Assembly (NCBI GenBank): GCA_013180625.2
Contig: SNVD02000262.1
Coordinates: 62,001-126,000, forward strand
Length of the DNA: 64,000 bases
Direction: 5' to 3'
Origin: Boswellia sacra
Taxonomy: Eukaryota; Streptophyta; Magnoliopsida; Sapindales; Burseraceae
Under the pieces are notes generated by a model. The model searched no databases, was not told where the DNA came from, and saw nothing but the letters and a program-made list of their open reading frames with translations. Position 1 is the first letter of the stretch. The number at the start of each line of letters is the position of its first letter. Of this stretch, positions 34,880 to 47,132 are shown piece after piece. The position numbers were made by a program, and so were the translations under genes.

Positions 34880-35753
34880 CTTTTTTCAGGTCGAGAATTT
34901 TTCCTTTGTCAATTAAGTCTTGTATCTCATGTCGAATGCGATGACATTTTTCGATGATATGGCCAGTTTGTCGGTGGAAATCATAATATTCTGTATGGAG
35001 GCTTTGGTGTCAATCAGAACAACACAAATGGGACACAAAGCTCCTTAAATAATTTAAATAAAGGTTGTCCCAATTGACTGAACTTCCTTGGATGATGTTG
35101 TTTTACATCCTCATTGTCTGTCCTATTGGTTTGTCATAGTGCCCTTGATTTCTTTTAGGGTAGTTGTTATTCTTCTTCTGTTTGGTCTCCAAATCTTCTA
35201 TTTGAATGCTCAAATCATGTAAGTCTTCAAATGTTTTGATTGCAAAGCTCGTAACTCTATCACTAATGGAAGCATGTGCTCCATTAATCACCATACGGAC
35301 CTAGTCCTTTTCTGCGGGCCTTATGATCATCTTGGTAGCTATGGCCCTCCAACAAAGTAGGTACTCCGAAAAAGTCTCATTGGGCTTTTTGCGAGTCATC
35401 TCTAAATCCCTAAAAGTTATCCCTAATAAGCTATTATGGCTATATTGCTCCACAAATTGTTCAGACAATTCCTCCCAATCTTCTTTGACTCCTTTGGGAA
35501 GGTCACGGTACCATATTACTGTATCATATTCTAAAGATAGCATGAAGTACTTCAATATCTACTCATTTGACAAATGAGTGGTGGCTATGACAGCTAAATA
35601 TTGTCTCAAATACGTCTTTAGGTTACCCTCTCCATTGAACTTGGGCAAGTCAGGCAGACGAAACTTTGGAGCCAAATCACTGTCCCCTATAATCAAGATG
35701 CCATATAGGTCTTCGACCCCTTTTAACCCCTTCTTCTTCAAAAGGGATTGAAC
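34880..35753 (-). pseudogene. Gag of N1, main part (Tat/Ogre type)
   Basis: Minus-strand Gag from the A3 insertion point leftwards. It reads SLLKKKGLKGVEDL, then LPDLPKFNGEGNLKTYLRQY, then IWYRDLPKGVKEDWEELSEQ, HNSLLGITFRDLEM, ETFSEYLLCWRAIATKMI and GAHASISDRVTSFAIKTFED. A C-terminal TGH...C segment like that of E1 follows near 34,900-34,990. Domain order matches E1 gag at 1-1,542. Frame changes near 35,560 and 35,300 and stops near 35,100 show decay. The N-terminal part is at 47,133-47,355. Confidence 0.85.
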
Positions 35754-35758
35754 CTTCT

Positions 35759-37227
35759 TGGCACATTCAAAAATAGGATCATCTCCCAAGTACAAAAGTG
35801 TTAAAGTAATAAACCTGGTGAGACCGCGATCGATCCATAAGGAAGGGGTTTTAGCCTTACAAACTATAAAATGAGAGAATAAGATATGAATAATGTAAAT
35901 AAATGCTAAGATGATGTTACCAAAAAGATGGTAGGTGGTAGTACTGACCATTCAAATGTAAAACAAAAAGCAAAAGGTGGTAAAACCATCCATGAAAATA
36001 GGTGGGAAAACCTACCATAGCAAATTAAAGAACAAGTTCATAACAATAGATGAGAATAATTAAAATATACAAGTAAAAAGAATTAACACAATAATAATGA
36101 AAGTTAAGGTTAGGGGATCCGCCCTTGATATGTCAAATAAGGATAAGTAGCCCATTTTAGTTATATGAATTATATTTGTTTCGTTACCAATATTTATACC
36201 ACTTCTTGTAAATGGGTTCAAGCGTCCAATGTGTCAATCACCATATGTCTGCAACAAATCAAGGTTCCTAACTAGACTTCTGTCGGTAAGGAAGAGCCAT
36301 ACGACATCTAGAAAAGATCCAAGCATTTGATGTGCCAAGGATTGTCGACAATGCATCAAGACCTCCACTTTACGAGTGGTGTCAAGATTGATTAGGGAAA
36401 TAAATATAAATCATACAAAATAAATAACAAAGATTATGATTATTAAGCACATATCAAACGGTTAAAAATTTCTTATTCTCATATCAAGGGTTTCACCCTT
36501 TCACCTTACCAAGAGAGAAATTAGAAAGATATTATAAAAGAAAGAAAACAAATTGCAAGAAAAAGAAGATTTATTAATAGCATAAAAACACAAGAGAGAA
36601 AAATACAATAACAAGTGATCTCAGCCAAGGCCAAGATGTGCTAATGGGTTACAAGGCACCTCTATTTATAGATACATTCAGGGGCAAACTTGTCAAATTA
36701 CAAAGGAGCAATTGTCAAATATTTTGTTGACAATTGGGATCATTAGGTGCACCAAATTTGTTCACCAATTTTGGCACTGAATTATTTCGAATTTTGATCA
36801 CATGTCTCCATGAAATTTGTAGATATTTCTCTCAGCTTTCTAGAACATCTTGATTACTACAATTTGTATACGTAAATCAAGAGATATGATCAAAATACCG
36901 AGTCATGGTTAAGTTGGGCTAAAACTGCAAATGGGTTCACTTCAAGACCATTTTTGGTCCACTAAGAGTCCGAATTTGGTGATGCTTGTGAAGTACAATC
37001 TTGTAGATAATTTAATCAACCTTCCAAAACATTAAGATTTGCACCATTCGGATCTATAAATAGAAAGTTATGCCTATTTTACCGAACCTACAATAAAACC
37101 AAAATTAAAAGTTAATTCAAAAGATGCAAATACTACAAATATACTTAAGTTGAGGAATTTAATGACACTATTAATGCAATATGATGAATAAAGCTCTTAT
37201 TAAGTATACATATTTAAGTGTTTATCA
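35759..37227 (-). repeat. 3' LTR of A3
   Basis: LTR of 1,469 bp. The outer edge has decayed to TGGCACATTC (TGACACATCC elsewhere). The inner edge ends GTTTATCA. A TATA box (TATAAATAGAGG on the minus strand) lies near 36,660-36,672. Confidence 0.9.
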
Positions 37228-38598
37228 CACCCCCCAATCAGCTTATTGCTAGTCCCTAGCAATTAAATCACTATTATTTAGAAGTGATTTATAGAATTTT
37301 ACATCCAAGGTGGTCATTATTGCACCCTTCTTGATTTTATCCAAATGAACAAACTCTCAACCGATTTTTTTTTAAATGACTCATTTATTCTTCAGTCAAT
37401 ATATTAACAAATCTTGTTTTTGTGCTAAGTCGATACATGATTATGGGGCTTTTTAGAAAGAAGCCATGTCCGTTCCAATATTTGTTAAGGCTAACAACCT
37501 TAGGTAGGGGGCATTCATTCATCATTATTTTTATTTATATATATCTTTTTCTTCTTTTTTTTCTTTTGAAAGAATGCATCTTTAACCCATTTAGTGAGCC
37601 TTAGGCTAATGACTCCCAGACCAGTTGGCCTTAGGGGTGTTAAGACACCCTTACGAGCTTAACAACTCGAGTTGCCGATGCTTTATTTTTGCTTAAAAAC
37701 TTGTGGATAGTGTAATGTTCAATCCCATTAAGCTTTCTCCTTAATCCATGTAACGAGTTTTGGGTCAATAGCTCCCAAACCAGTTGGTCTTAGGGTATTA
37801 GATGTTAAGGCACCCCTCAGGCTTAATTGCTCGAATTAGGGAGGCTACGAGACCAAACTTATCCATAATTGCTCTTTTTTTCCTTTCACTTTTTTTCTTT
37901 TCTTTTTTTTTTGAACTTTCCCTTTCCTTTTGTTTTTATCCTAAACAAAACAAAAGAACTCATATATTACAAAATTTCATTTCGCCACCCACAGTCATGC
38001 ATCAAGGTATGTGTGTGTGTGAAGAAAGATTCACAAATACTTGCTTAACAAGTACAAAAGCACACAGTTTATTAAATGATAAGGTTGTGAGAGTTCACAG
38101 ATTTGAATAATTCAAAGTGAAATGAATAAGACCTCCTTGTTATAAAATTCAAAAATCAAAACTAGAGAATATCAAGTTAGCTAAAATGAGTCTTCAAAAA
38201 TGCAAAATCAAAACAAAATAACAAATTAGTTAGAATGTGTTTCAAGAGTTCAAACTAGTCCTCTTTACTCTGCCATTTCTAGCCCAGAATACGTCTCAAG
38301 AGGGTTTGAACTCCTTATACCACAATCTGAATCTAATTACTAACTCGTTTTTTTTTTCCTGCAAGAAAAGGAAAATTTAAAACATACTTATGTCTACTAT
38401 CCTTCCCCCCCAACCAAATCAAACATTGTCCTCAATGTTTAAATATAAAGAGATAAAGTATAGGAGACATTACCTGAAGCTTCTACTATTCAAGAGAGAC
38501 GACCTAAAAGACTCATAAAATAAAATACTAAAAATAAAATAAAAGACAAGAAAAAATTACAAACGAAGATTCAGATCCAATTTGCACTTTTTGTTTTA
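37228..38598 (-). other. 3' untranslated region of A3 with polypurine tract
   Basis: ATTGGGGGGTG on the minus strand (37,228-37,238) touches the LTR and is the polypurine tract. The rest parallels A1 11,091-12,343, including the CAGTTGGTCTTAGGG modules (37,615-37,815) and a pyrimidine tract near 37,868-37,915. No gene. Confidence 0.72.
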
Positions 38599-39186
38599 TC
38601 ACCCTAACCAATTAATTTGAGTTTTAGATGGGTCAGGTTCATACTCGACTTCTTGTAATTTATCAAGTAACTCACTAGCAGAAGTGGCAGAAATAAGGAT
38701 CTGTCGCACCGAATGAGGGATAAAATTCTGTTCCACAGCTGCATCAACAAAACTTATCAAAGGATCAAAGAAATTTTTAACGTTCAACAAACCTATGGGT
38801 TTTTTATAGAGATTCAGTTGGTCCCAAGAGGCAATTTGAAAAATTTCTTCAAGAGTACCAAAGCCACTTAGTAAAGCAATAAAGGCATCTGAATTGATAA
38901 GCATATGTGCCATGCGTTCATGCATAGAGGAGACCTGTAACTCCTTCCTAACCATTTTTCCAACGAGGCTTTCTACAGCCAAAACTTGACTACCTCCTAC
39001 ATGTGCAGTTGTTGACACACAACCCTTTAACCAGAGGCTACCTCCCCTATAAACCACATGAATCTTTCTTTCAGCTCATAGCCTACCAAGATAATTTGCT
39101 ACTTCTACAAACTCTTCACTTTTGCCCGGTCGAGATCCACAGAATACAGTTATCCTTTGGATTCGACGTTTTAAAGTTTCCTCCAT
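38599..39186 (-). pseudogene. LOG-family phosphoribohydrolase gene carried by A3 (broken)
   Basis: Second copy of the captured LOG gene. It starts MEETLKRRIQRITVFCGSRP at 39,186. An in-frame TGA after NYLGRL stops it near codon 37. From 39,057 to 38,599 a 152-codon frame stays open. The nucleotide loop is damaged (RGGSLWLKG). The signature reads LSGFGTLEE: the two Glu are kept, the Pro is Leu and the second Gly is Ser, the same Ser as in A1. A 21-bp deletion removes seven residues before AVESLVGK. The C-terminus is intact (VRQILISATSASELLDKL, TQINWLG). No introns. Same position as in A1, downstream of ORF-X. Confidence 0.9.
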
Positions 39187-39516
39187 GTCTATGCAACTCT
39201 CTAACTATGTGTGTGAAGAGAAGAACAAGAGATATCATTTTTATAGAGTGCAAAAAGGTATTCTAATGATAACACCTATATATGTAGCTCGACTATTAGT
39301 TGAAAAAGTTTAACAATAATGCATAAAAATTAAAAAAAAAATGACAGAAATAAGACACCATAAATGTATAAGTCAAACAAAAGCTATAAATTTAAAAATG
39401 ACAGCTGTAGGGCATTAAAATTAAAAAATGATGGCACACATGCATATGTACAAGTAGTTGTGATTGTAGCTCACATCTTCCTCTAGTTTTACGTCCAGAA
39501 ATGGCTTAAGCACCTT
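39187..39516 (-). promoter_or_regulatory. Spacer upstream of A3 LOG with TATA box
   Basis: Non-coding spacer with CTATAAAAATG on the minus strand (39,236-39,246), about 50 bases before the LOG ATG. TCTTCTCTTCACACACATAG lies between them. Homologous to 12,994-13,319. It may be a promoter for LOG, taken with the gene or evolved in the element. Confidence 0.45.
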
Positions 39517-40065
39517 CTATGAGTTGGGGATATGCTTCCCATCCAGTTTTCTTATAAACTGGCAAACAGGGTCGTTTTGAGTCAGATTCCCAAGACTATA
39601 ACGTTCCTGCTCATCTTGAAATTGTGTCCACAATTTAAAAATTTCACACTGCACAATTTTACAAGAATGCGTCTCAAGAGTCAATCGAATATCATCTAAA
39701 GACTCCCTACTCAGTCCATTCTCGATGAATTGTAGCTTATCCTCTTGATTATTAGAAAAATATCCCAAGGAGTGGCAACGCTAGTTACAAGTCCATCTTG
39801 CACATCTGTGACAAACTTGTAACCTTTTTGCTCTTCGCTTTTTGGCGTAAGAGCTTTTTCTCAAACCTGGTATGTTAGAAAGAAGATTATCTTAAAACTC
39901 ACGAGAAAATCGAACCTTGGTTTCAATTAACCATCTTAAATCAGCAGGAATACCCTTGCACATCAACATCCTTAGTCTTTCTACGCGAGCTTTGTAAATT
40001 TTAAGTAAATCATTTTGAGGAAGAGAGGGAAAATGTTTGTGCATATTTGAGAGAATGGTATCCAT
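39517..40065 (-). pseudogene. ORF-X of A3: small basic Cys-rich protein (broken)
   Basis: The frame spans 549 nt, the same as in A1. It starts MDTILSNMHKHFPSLPQ and ends KHIPNS. The centre reads SSYAKKRRAKRLQVCHRC then ARWTCN, a stop, RCHSLG. Here the basic run is complete, with an Arg codon where A1 has a stop. The C-terminal part has GLSRESLDDIRLTLE and KLWTQFQDEQERYSLGNL. The Cys cluster and basic run are the conserved core among copies. Function unknown; the same viral-type resemblance as noted for A1 applies. Confidence 0.7.
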
Positions 40066-40192
40066 TTGACGAAAATGAGAGAGAAGAAAAGAAAATGAAT
40101 GCAAGGTGAGCAACAGTTTTTAAGGAACTGAAAAACTAACTTTAAAAGTCACGGAGTACCGTATCCGCCACTTGATCGGAAAAAATCAATCC

Positions 40193-41415
40193 TTAAAAAG
40201 GATCGACTAAAGCAATAGACTTTTCATTTCGATCAAAATTTTCAAAGAATGGTTTTAACCGTTGTCCATTAACTTTAAAAACATTACCATTCTTTGGGTT
40301 CTCAATTTCAACAGCTCCATGAGAGAAAACATTTTTAACAATGAAAGGCCTAGTCCAACGAGACTGAAGTTTACCAGGAAACAAATGCAATCTCGAATCA
40401 TACAAAAGAAATTTTTGTGAAGGTTCAAAAGATTTTCTAACAATGAATTTGTCATGAAAAACCTTCGTTTTTTCTTTGTAGATTTTAGAATTTTCATAAG
40501 CCTCATTCCTAATTTCTTCGAGTTTACTCAGTTGGAGTTTACGTAACTTGCAAGCATCATTCAAATTTGTGTTAAATGTTTTAATGGCCCAATAAGCTTT
40601 ATGCTCAATTTCCACAGGCAAGTGACAAGGTTTTCCATAAACTAATCAATAAGGAGACATTCCCAATGATGTTTTGAAAGTAGTTCAGTAAGCCCAAAGT
40701 ACGTCATTAAGTCTTAAAGATCAATCTTTACGATTTGGGTTAACCATTTTTTCTAAGATCTGTTTTATCTCCCTATTAGCTAATTCAACTTGTCCACTTG
40801 TTTGCGGGTGATAAGTTGTAGAAATTTTATGGGTTATTCCATATTTCTTCATTAAAGTTTCAAATGGTTTGTTACAAAAATGAGTACCCCCATCGCTAAT
40901 AATGGCTCGAGGAATTCCAAATCTACACAAGATATTCACTTTCAAGAATTTGATAACTATTTTGTGATCATTGTTTCGACATGAATTGCCTCAACACATT
41001 TTGAAACATAGTCTGCTGCAACAAGCATGTGCATAAAACCAAATAATGGTGGAAAAGGTCCCATAAAATCAATACCCCAACAGTCAAAATTTTCAACAAC
41101 AAGAATAGGATTCAAAGGCATCAAGTTTCGTTTTGAAATGGATCCTCATTTTTGACAATTTTCACAAGTTTTACAAAATGCATGTGCATCTTTAAATAAG
41201 GTGGGCTAATAAAATCCATATTGCAAGATTTTAGCAGCTGTATTTTTAGATGAAAAATGTCCTCCACATGCTTCAGAATGACAAAAATTGATGATACTAC
41301 TTACCTCATTGTCAGGTATGCATCTTCTATTTATTTGGTCTGAACAATATTTGAACAGATATGGGTCATCCCAATAAAAATTTTTCACCTCAGTCAAAAA
41401 CTTCATTTTGTCTTG
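40193..41415 (-). pseudogene. Integrase of A3 (broken)
   Basis: The zinc domain begins RRCIPDNEVSSIINFCHSEA and CGGHFSSKNTAAKILQYGFY. The catalytic core has WGIDFMGPF with the first Asp kept, then [20 protein letters not shown], then [20 protein letters not shown] with the acidic third residue. The C-terminal domain is at 40,621-40,193 and ends KPFFENFDRNEKSIALVDPF. The DDE residues are present but frames are split at about 41,200, 40,950 and 40,700. Confidence 0.87.
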
Positions 41416-41547
41416 AGCATTTCAATGAGGTGGCATTTCTCTTGTTGCAAGAAAATTTACAAAGTTAGAAAACCAAGTTACTAAAGCAACGAAAAATAAA
41501 AATTCATCAGGAAAAGAGTCATCGATAGGTGAAGTTTGAATTAATGT

Positions 41548-41990
41548 CTATGTCGGTAATCTTGAAAGATGATTTACAACGACATTTTCGGCTCCTTTCT
41601 TATCCTTTATTATGATGTTGAATTCTTGGAGCAATAAGATCCACTGTATCAATCTAGGTTTTGTATCCTGTTCAAACATTAAATATCTCACAACTGCATG
41701 GTCAATGTAAACAATCGTTGGAGAACCAATTAAATAAGATCGAAATTTGTCCAATGCAAACACTACTACAAGTATTTCTTTTTCAGTTGTTGTGTAATTC
41801 ATTTGTGCATCATTTAAAGTCCCATTTGCATAGTATATCACATAAGGCTTGCCTTCTTTTCTTTGTCCCAAGACAGCACCAACGGCATAATCACTTGCAT
41901 CACACATCAATTCAAAAGGCAAAGACCAGTCGGGAGATTGCATAATTGGAGCAGATATTAAAAGTCCAATTAACTTATCAAAGGCATTTT
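41548..41990 (-). pseudogene. RNase H domain of A3
   Basis: Part of a 234-codon open frame (42,252-41,548) that also covers the RT connection region. RNase H text: [51 protein letters not shown] and NHLSRLP. The Asp and Glu residues expected for catalysis are visible. It is the best preserved RNase H in the window. Confidence 0.85.
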
Positions 41991-42850
41991 TACATTCTTG
42001 AGTCCATTCAAAAGAAATGTCTTTTATTAAGAGGTTAGAAAGAGGCTTAGATATAACGCTAAAATTTCTTATGAACCTCCTATAAAATCTACTATACCCT
42101 AAGAATGAATGGACCTCTTTAACTGTTTTTGGTGGAGGCAAATGGGAAATTAATTTCACTTTTGCTTTGTCCACTTCAATTCCCTTAGAAGACACCATAT
42201 GACCTGAGACAATTCCTGAAGTGACCATATAATGACATTTTTCCCAATTCAAAATAAGACATTTTTTTACACACCTTTTTAAGACTTTTTCTAAGTTTCA
42301 AGACAATTCTCAAAAGAATTTCCAAAGACAGTTAAATCATCCATGAAAACTTCTAAACAATGCTCAACTGTGTCACTAAAAATGCTTAACATGCATCGTT
42401 GAAAAGTGACTAGGGCATTACAAAGTCCAAAAGGCATCATTCTAAATGCAAAAGTGTTGAAGGGGCACATGAATATGGTCTTTTCTTGGTCTTCAAGTGC
42501 AATGGGAATTTGATAATAGCCTGAATATCCATCAAGAAAGGAGTAGTAAGAGTGCCGTGCTACTCTTTTTAGAATTTGGTCAATGAATGGTAAGGGAAAA
42601 TGGTCTTTTCTGGTGACAGGATTTAATTTTCTATAATCAATGCACATCCTCCAACTATATGAGACTCAAGTTGGCAATGATTCACCCTTTTCATTTTTGA
42701 CTACTATAATACCAGATTTCTTAGGTACTACTTGTGTAGGACCTACTCACTGACTATTAGAAATAGAGCAGATAATTCTCACATCAAGTAGTTTGAGAAC
42801 TTCAGCCCTAATGACCTTTTTCGTGTGGGGATTTAATCTCCTTTGAGTTG
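41991..42850 (-). pseudogene. Reverse transcriptase of A3 (broken)
   Basis: The RT palm reads MCIDYRKLNPVTRKDHFPLP, SFLDGYSGYYQIPIALEDQE, FRMMPFGLCNALVTFQRCM and VFMDDLTVFG. The catalytic FMDD is intact. A frameshift at about 42,290 separates this frame (42,647-42,291) from the connection region that continues at 42,252. Stops near 42,690-42,850 cut off the N-terminal RT part. Confidence 0.87.
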
Positions 42851-44000
42851 TTAGGTTGTTTTGGTGTTTTCTTCTAAATGTATTTTATGTGTACAAACCA
42901 AAGGTTTAATGCCTTTTGTGTCTTTTAAAGTCCATCCGATTGCATTTTTATGCCTTCTAAGTACGTGTATCAACTTAACTTGTTGCTCGCTTATGAAGGA
43001 TGAAGAAATTACCACCGGATATGTCTGATTCTTACCAAGATATACGTATTTTAGTCCTTCAGGTAAGGGCTTTAGTTCTAACTTAGGAGCTTCCTCTTCC
43101 TTGCTTTCATTCATTTGCCCCACTTCTTCGAATCTTGGTTTTAAGCCTTTTTCCATTACCTGTGCACAATTCAGTAAAGAACATATATCAAAAAGATCAG
43201 GCTCTAGTTCTACACTTGATTCTAATGAATTCACTAAACAAGTTTTCAAAGGGTCAGAAGAACTCCCTTTTTGGATGTGGTCTTCCATAATAGTTTCAAT
43301 CATATTAGCCTCTTCAATTTCATCATCTTCTTCAAATGGTTGGTTGCACATAATTAAAAACATTAAGTTCCAATGTCATGTTCCCAAATGATGGCTTCAT
43401 GACTCCATTCCTGCAATTAATCAAAGCAATAGAGGTAGCTAGAATTAGACGCCCTAAAATAACAGGAATTGAATTGCATACTTCTACTGGTTATGTGTCC
43501 AAGACGATAAAATCCACTGGATAAATGAATTTACCAACTTGAAGTAACACATCTTCTATTACTCCTCTTGGTACTTTAATTGATCTATCAGCAAGCAAAA
43601 GAGTCACAGAAGTTGGTTTTAACTCACCTAGATTGAGTTTCTGAAAAACTGAGTATGGAAGCAAATTCACACTAGCAGCAAGATCAAGTAAAGCTTGTTC
43701 AATTTTATGGTCTCCAATAACACATGAAATTGTAGGATAACCTGGATCCTTATATTTCATTATATTATTATTTTGAAGAATAGCACTTACTTGCTCAGCT
43801 AGAAAGGCCTTCTTTTTCACATTCAATTTCTTTTTCACAGTGCACAAGTCTTTCAGAAATTTTGCATAAGAAGGCACCTGTTTGATGACATCTAGCAAGG
43901 AAATGTTGACCTTTACTTGTTTAAAAATTTCAAAGATTTTAGAATTGTGAGTTGGCTTCTTTTGTATAGGTAATGCTTGAGGAAATAGAGGCACAGATAA
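42851..44000 (-). pseudogene. Protease and linker of A3 (broken)
   Basis: The protease lies in the 262-codon frame 44,279-43,491. The active site reads LLDLAASVNLLPYSVF, where Ala replaces the Gly of DLGAS. VTLLLADRSIKVPRGVIEDV follows. A stop at 43,491 precedes the flap region. The linker to RT is open at 43,363-42,851 (EEDDEIEEANMIETI, LKPLPEGLKYVYLGKNQTYP). The substitution and the stop both argue against activity. Confidence 0.83.
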
Positions 44001-45469
44001 GGATTTGGTTTCTTCTTCGCTAGGTGTTGGTTTGGCAACCTCTTCCTGTGCTTTAGAGATCGATTCTTCTTCTTTCTCATAAGGGTTAGGAATGTGTTTT
44101 TTAGCAACCTTACCATTTCGAAGGGTCATGACTGATTTGACGTGGTCAAAATAATGGTTACTTGAACCCCATGCATTTGAGTTAGATTGATCTTTGTGGT
44201 TTTGCAATGTTTGAGAAGGAAATTTCCCTTTTTCTTGGATGCTAAATGTAGACTCAAATTTTGCAAGAGCGTCTGACAATTGAAAGTCTCTTGCTTTGTA
44301 ATGAATGAATGCAATGTCTCTTCAAGGTCATTCCTAGGAGAAGGAGCATATGCATGATCGTGAGAATTTTAAAAATTTTGTCGTGTTTGAAAAGGGACTT
44401 GTGAACATTGTGCATGATTGTCATTTTTTCAACTAAAATTTGGATGATTTCTCCAACCAGGATTGTAGGTTTGTGAGCATGGATTGTGATTTGGCCTTTT
44501 GAAAATGTTCAAGGCATTGGCTTGTTCATGGAGACATTCCCTAAAGGCAGGCAAAGTTGGGCAATCATCAGTAGAATGGTCATTATCATTACAAATGTGA
44601 CAGACAATTTCTTGAATAGAATTCAACTGACCACTCTTTTTCATTTCTAAAGCCTCGACTTTTCTAGCCAGGGATGCATATTTGGCTTGAAGGTCATGGT
44701 CTTCCCTAAGGTTGCGAATGCCTCTATTGGATGTCGAGGTTGGAGCCTTGCTCGATACCTCATAGGTGCCAGCAGTGTCCCAATTTTGAGCCTTGTCTGT
44801 CAAGGAATCTAGGTAGTTAATTACTTCCTCAAGGTCTTTATCTCCAAATTCTCTATTACACATTAACTCCACTAGTTACCTATCTTGAGGTGTTAACGCT
44901 TCATAAAAGTGTGCAACTATTCTCTAAGTTTCAAAACCATGGTGAGGACAGGTGTTAAGTAGTTCCTTATACCTATCCCAACATTGGTAAAGGGTTTCCC
45001 CTTGTTTTTTAGTGAAATTGGAAATTTGTCTTTTAAGAGAATTTTTGCTACGGGTAGGAAAAATTTTTTTCAAAAATTGTTGTTTCATCTCATCCCATGA
45101 ACTGATGGAATTTGACCTCAAATTTTGTAACCATGTTCTAGCTTTATCTTTTAAAAAAAAAGGAAAAAGCTTTAATCTAATAGTGTTTATGCTACAATTT
45201 AGGCCACTGTAGGAGTTACACACCTCTTGAAAGATTTTTAAGTGCGAATATGGGTTCTCCATATCAACGCCATGAAAGGTGGGTAGAAGTCGAACAAAAC
45301 TTGGTTTGAAATTGAAATGGATTGAATCAGAAGGAGAAACTACACAATATGGTGCACCAGTCCTTACCGGATTCATGTAACCTCTGAGGGTTCTTGGTTG
45401 GTTTTGATCATTTTGTTGGGAATAATTGTCCCCTTCATTCATGAACCTTTCTACTTCATTGTCGACCAT
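44001..45469 (-). pseudogene. Gag of A3 (Athila type, broken)
   Basis: The main frame 45,469-44,924 starts MVDNEVERFMNEGDNYSQQN and has RTLRGYMNPVRTGAPYC, FNFKPSFVRLLPTFHG, LKLFPFFLKDKARTWLQNL, SISSWDEMKQQFLKKIFP and TLYQCWDRYKELLNTCPHHG. An upstream MKIWSRTSSGRLVRKTSSS (45,535) is cut off by a stop. The second frame (44,872-44,429) holds the CCHC knuckle CHICNDNDHSTDDC. A proline- and acid-rich tail follows. Uninterrupted by insertions, it serves as the reference for A1 and A2 gag. Confidence 0.87.
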
Positions 45470-45647
45470 ATTTTATAAGGAAGATGATGTTTTCCTAACA
45501 AGTCTACCACTAGATGTTCGTGACCAAATTTTCATGCAAGAGAGAGAAAAGAAAAAAGAAGAAAAGATGAACACACGACAAAGAAAAAAATTAAGATCTA
45601 AAATGAGAAAAGAGAATACTCACAATTTTGCACGCCAATTTTTACCT

Positions 45648-45665
45648 TCTCCAGCAATGGCGTCA
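45648..45665 (-). promoter_or_regulatory. Primer-binding site of A3
   Basis: On the minus strand TGACGCCATTGCTGGAGA, a decayed form of the tRNA-Asp-type site in A1, six bases inside the 5' LTR. Confidence 0.75.
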
Positions 45666-45671
45666 AAAACT

Positions 45672-47127
45672 TGACACATCCAAAAATAGGGTCATCTCCC
45701 AAGTATAGAAGTGTCGAAGTAATAAACCCAGTGAAACCGGCGTTGATCCACGAGGAAGGGGTTTTAGTGCTACAAACTATAAAATAAGAGAATAAGATAT
45801 GAATAATGTAAATAAATGACAAGACGATGTTAACAAAAAGATGGTAGGCTGTACTACCGACCACTCAAATGTAAAACAAAAAGCAAAAGGTGGTAAAACC
45901 ATCCATGGAAATAGGTGGTAAAACCTACCATAGCAAATTAAAGAACAAGTTCATAACAAAAGATGAGAATAATTAAAATACAAAAGTAAAAGGAATAAAC
46001 ACAATAACAATGAAGGCTAAGGTTAGGGGATCCGCCCTTGATATGTCAAATAAGGATAAGTAGCCCATTTTAGTTATATGAATAATATTTGTTTCGTTAC
46101 CAATATTTATACCACTTCTTGTAAATGGATTCAAGCATCCAATGTATCAATCACCATATGTCTACAACAAATCAAGGTTCCTAACTAGACATGTGTCGGT
46201 AAGGAAGAACCATACGACATCTAGAAAGGATCCAACCATTTGATGTGCCAAGGCTTGTCGACAATGGATCAAGACCTCCACTTTACAAGTGGTGTCAAGA
46301 TTAATTAGAGAAATAAATATAAATCATATAAAATAAATAAATTAAGCACATATTAAACGGTTAGAAATTTCTTATTCTCATATCAAGGGTTTCACCCTTT
46401 CACCTTAGCAAGAGAGAAATTAGAAAGACATTATAAATGAAAGAAAACAAATTGCAAGAAAAGGAAGATTTATTAATAGCATAAAAACACAAGAGAGAAA
46501 AACAAATAACAAGTGATCCCAGCCAAGGCCAAGATGCCTTAATGGGTCACAACACACCTTTATTTATAGGTACATTCAAGGGAAAGCTTGTCAAATCACA
46601 AAGGAACAATTGTCAAATATTTTATTCATAATTGGGATCATTAGGTGCACCAACTTTGACAACCAATTTCAACATCGAATTATTTAGAATTTTGATCATA
46701 TGTTTGCATGAAAGTTGTAGATATTTCTCTCAGCTTTCTATAACATCTTGATTCATACAATTTGAATACCTATATCAAGAGATATGGCCAAAATACTGAG
46801 GCATGGTCAGGCTGGGATGAAACTATAGATGAGTTCACTTCAAGCCCATTTTGGTCCATTAAGAGCCCGAATTGGATGGTGCTTGTGGAATATAATCTTG
46901 TAGATAATTTAATTAGCTTTCTAAAACATCAAGATTTGCACCATTCTGATCTATGAATAAAAAGTTATGCCCATTTTACCGAACCTACAAAGAAACAAAA
47001 ATTAAGAGAAAGTTAATTCAAAAGATGCAAAACTACAAATATGCTTAAGTTGAAGAATTTAATGACACTATTAATGCAATATGATGAATTAAGCTCGTAT
47101 TAAGCATACATATTTAGGTGTTCATCA
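45672..47127 (-). repeat. 5' LTR of A3
   Basis: LTR of 1,456 bp, TGACACATCC to TTCATCA, followed by TSD CTTCT. A TATA box (TATAAATAAAGG on the minus strand) lies near 46,558-46,570. Confidence 0.92.
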
Positions 47128-47132
47128 CTTCT

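Larger units (their letters stand above)
35759..47127 (-). mobile_element. Athila-type LTR retrotransposon A3 carrying ORF-X and LOG, structurally complete
   Basis: Length 11,369 bp with exact TSD CTTCT (35,754-35,758 and 47,128-47,132), inserted in the N1 gag. In element order: 5' LTR 45,672-47,127, PBS, gag, protease, RT, RNase H, integrase, ORF-X, LOG, 3' untranslated region with polypurine tract, 3' LTR 35,759-37,227. It is the only family member here without internal insertions or large deletions. All frames still carry stops or frameshifts. Confidence 0.95.

Noticed and set aside
38599..39057. Functional LOG protein from the 152-codon open frame of A3
   Set aside because: It lacks the N-terminal strand and intact GGGSLGLMG, has a seven-residue deletion and an altered PGG motif. 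Activity is unlikely.
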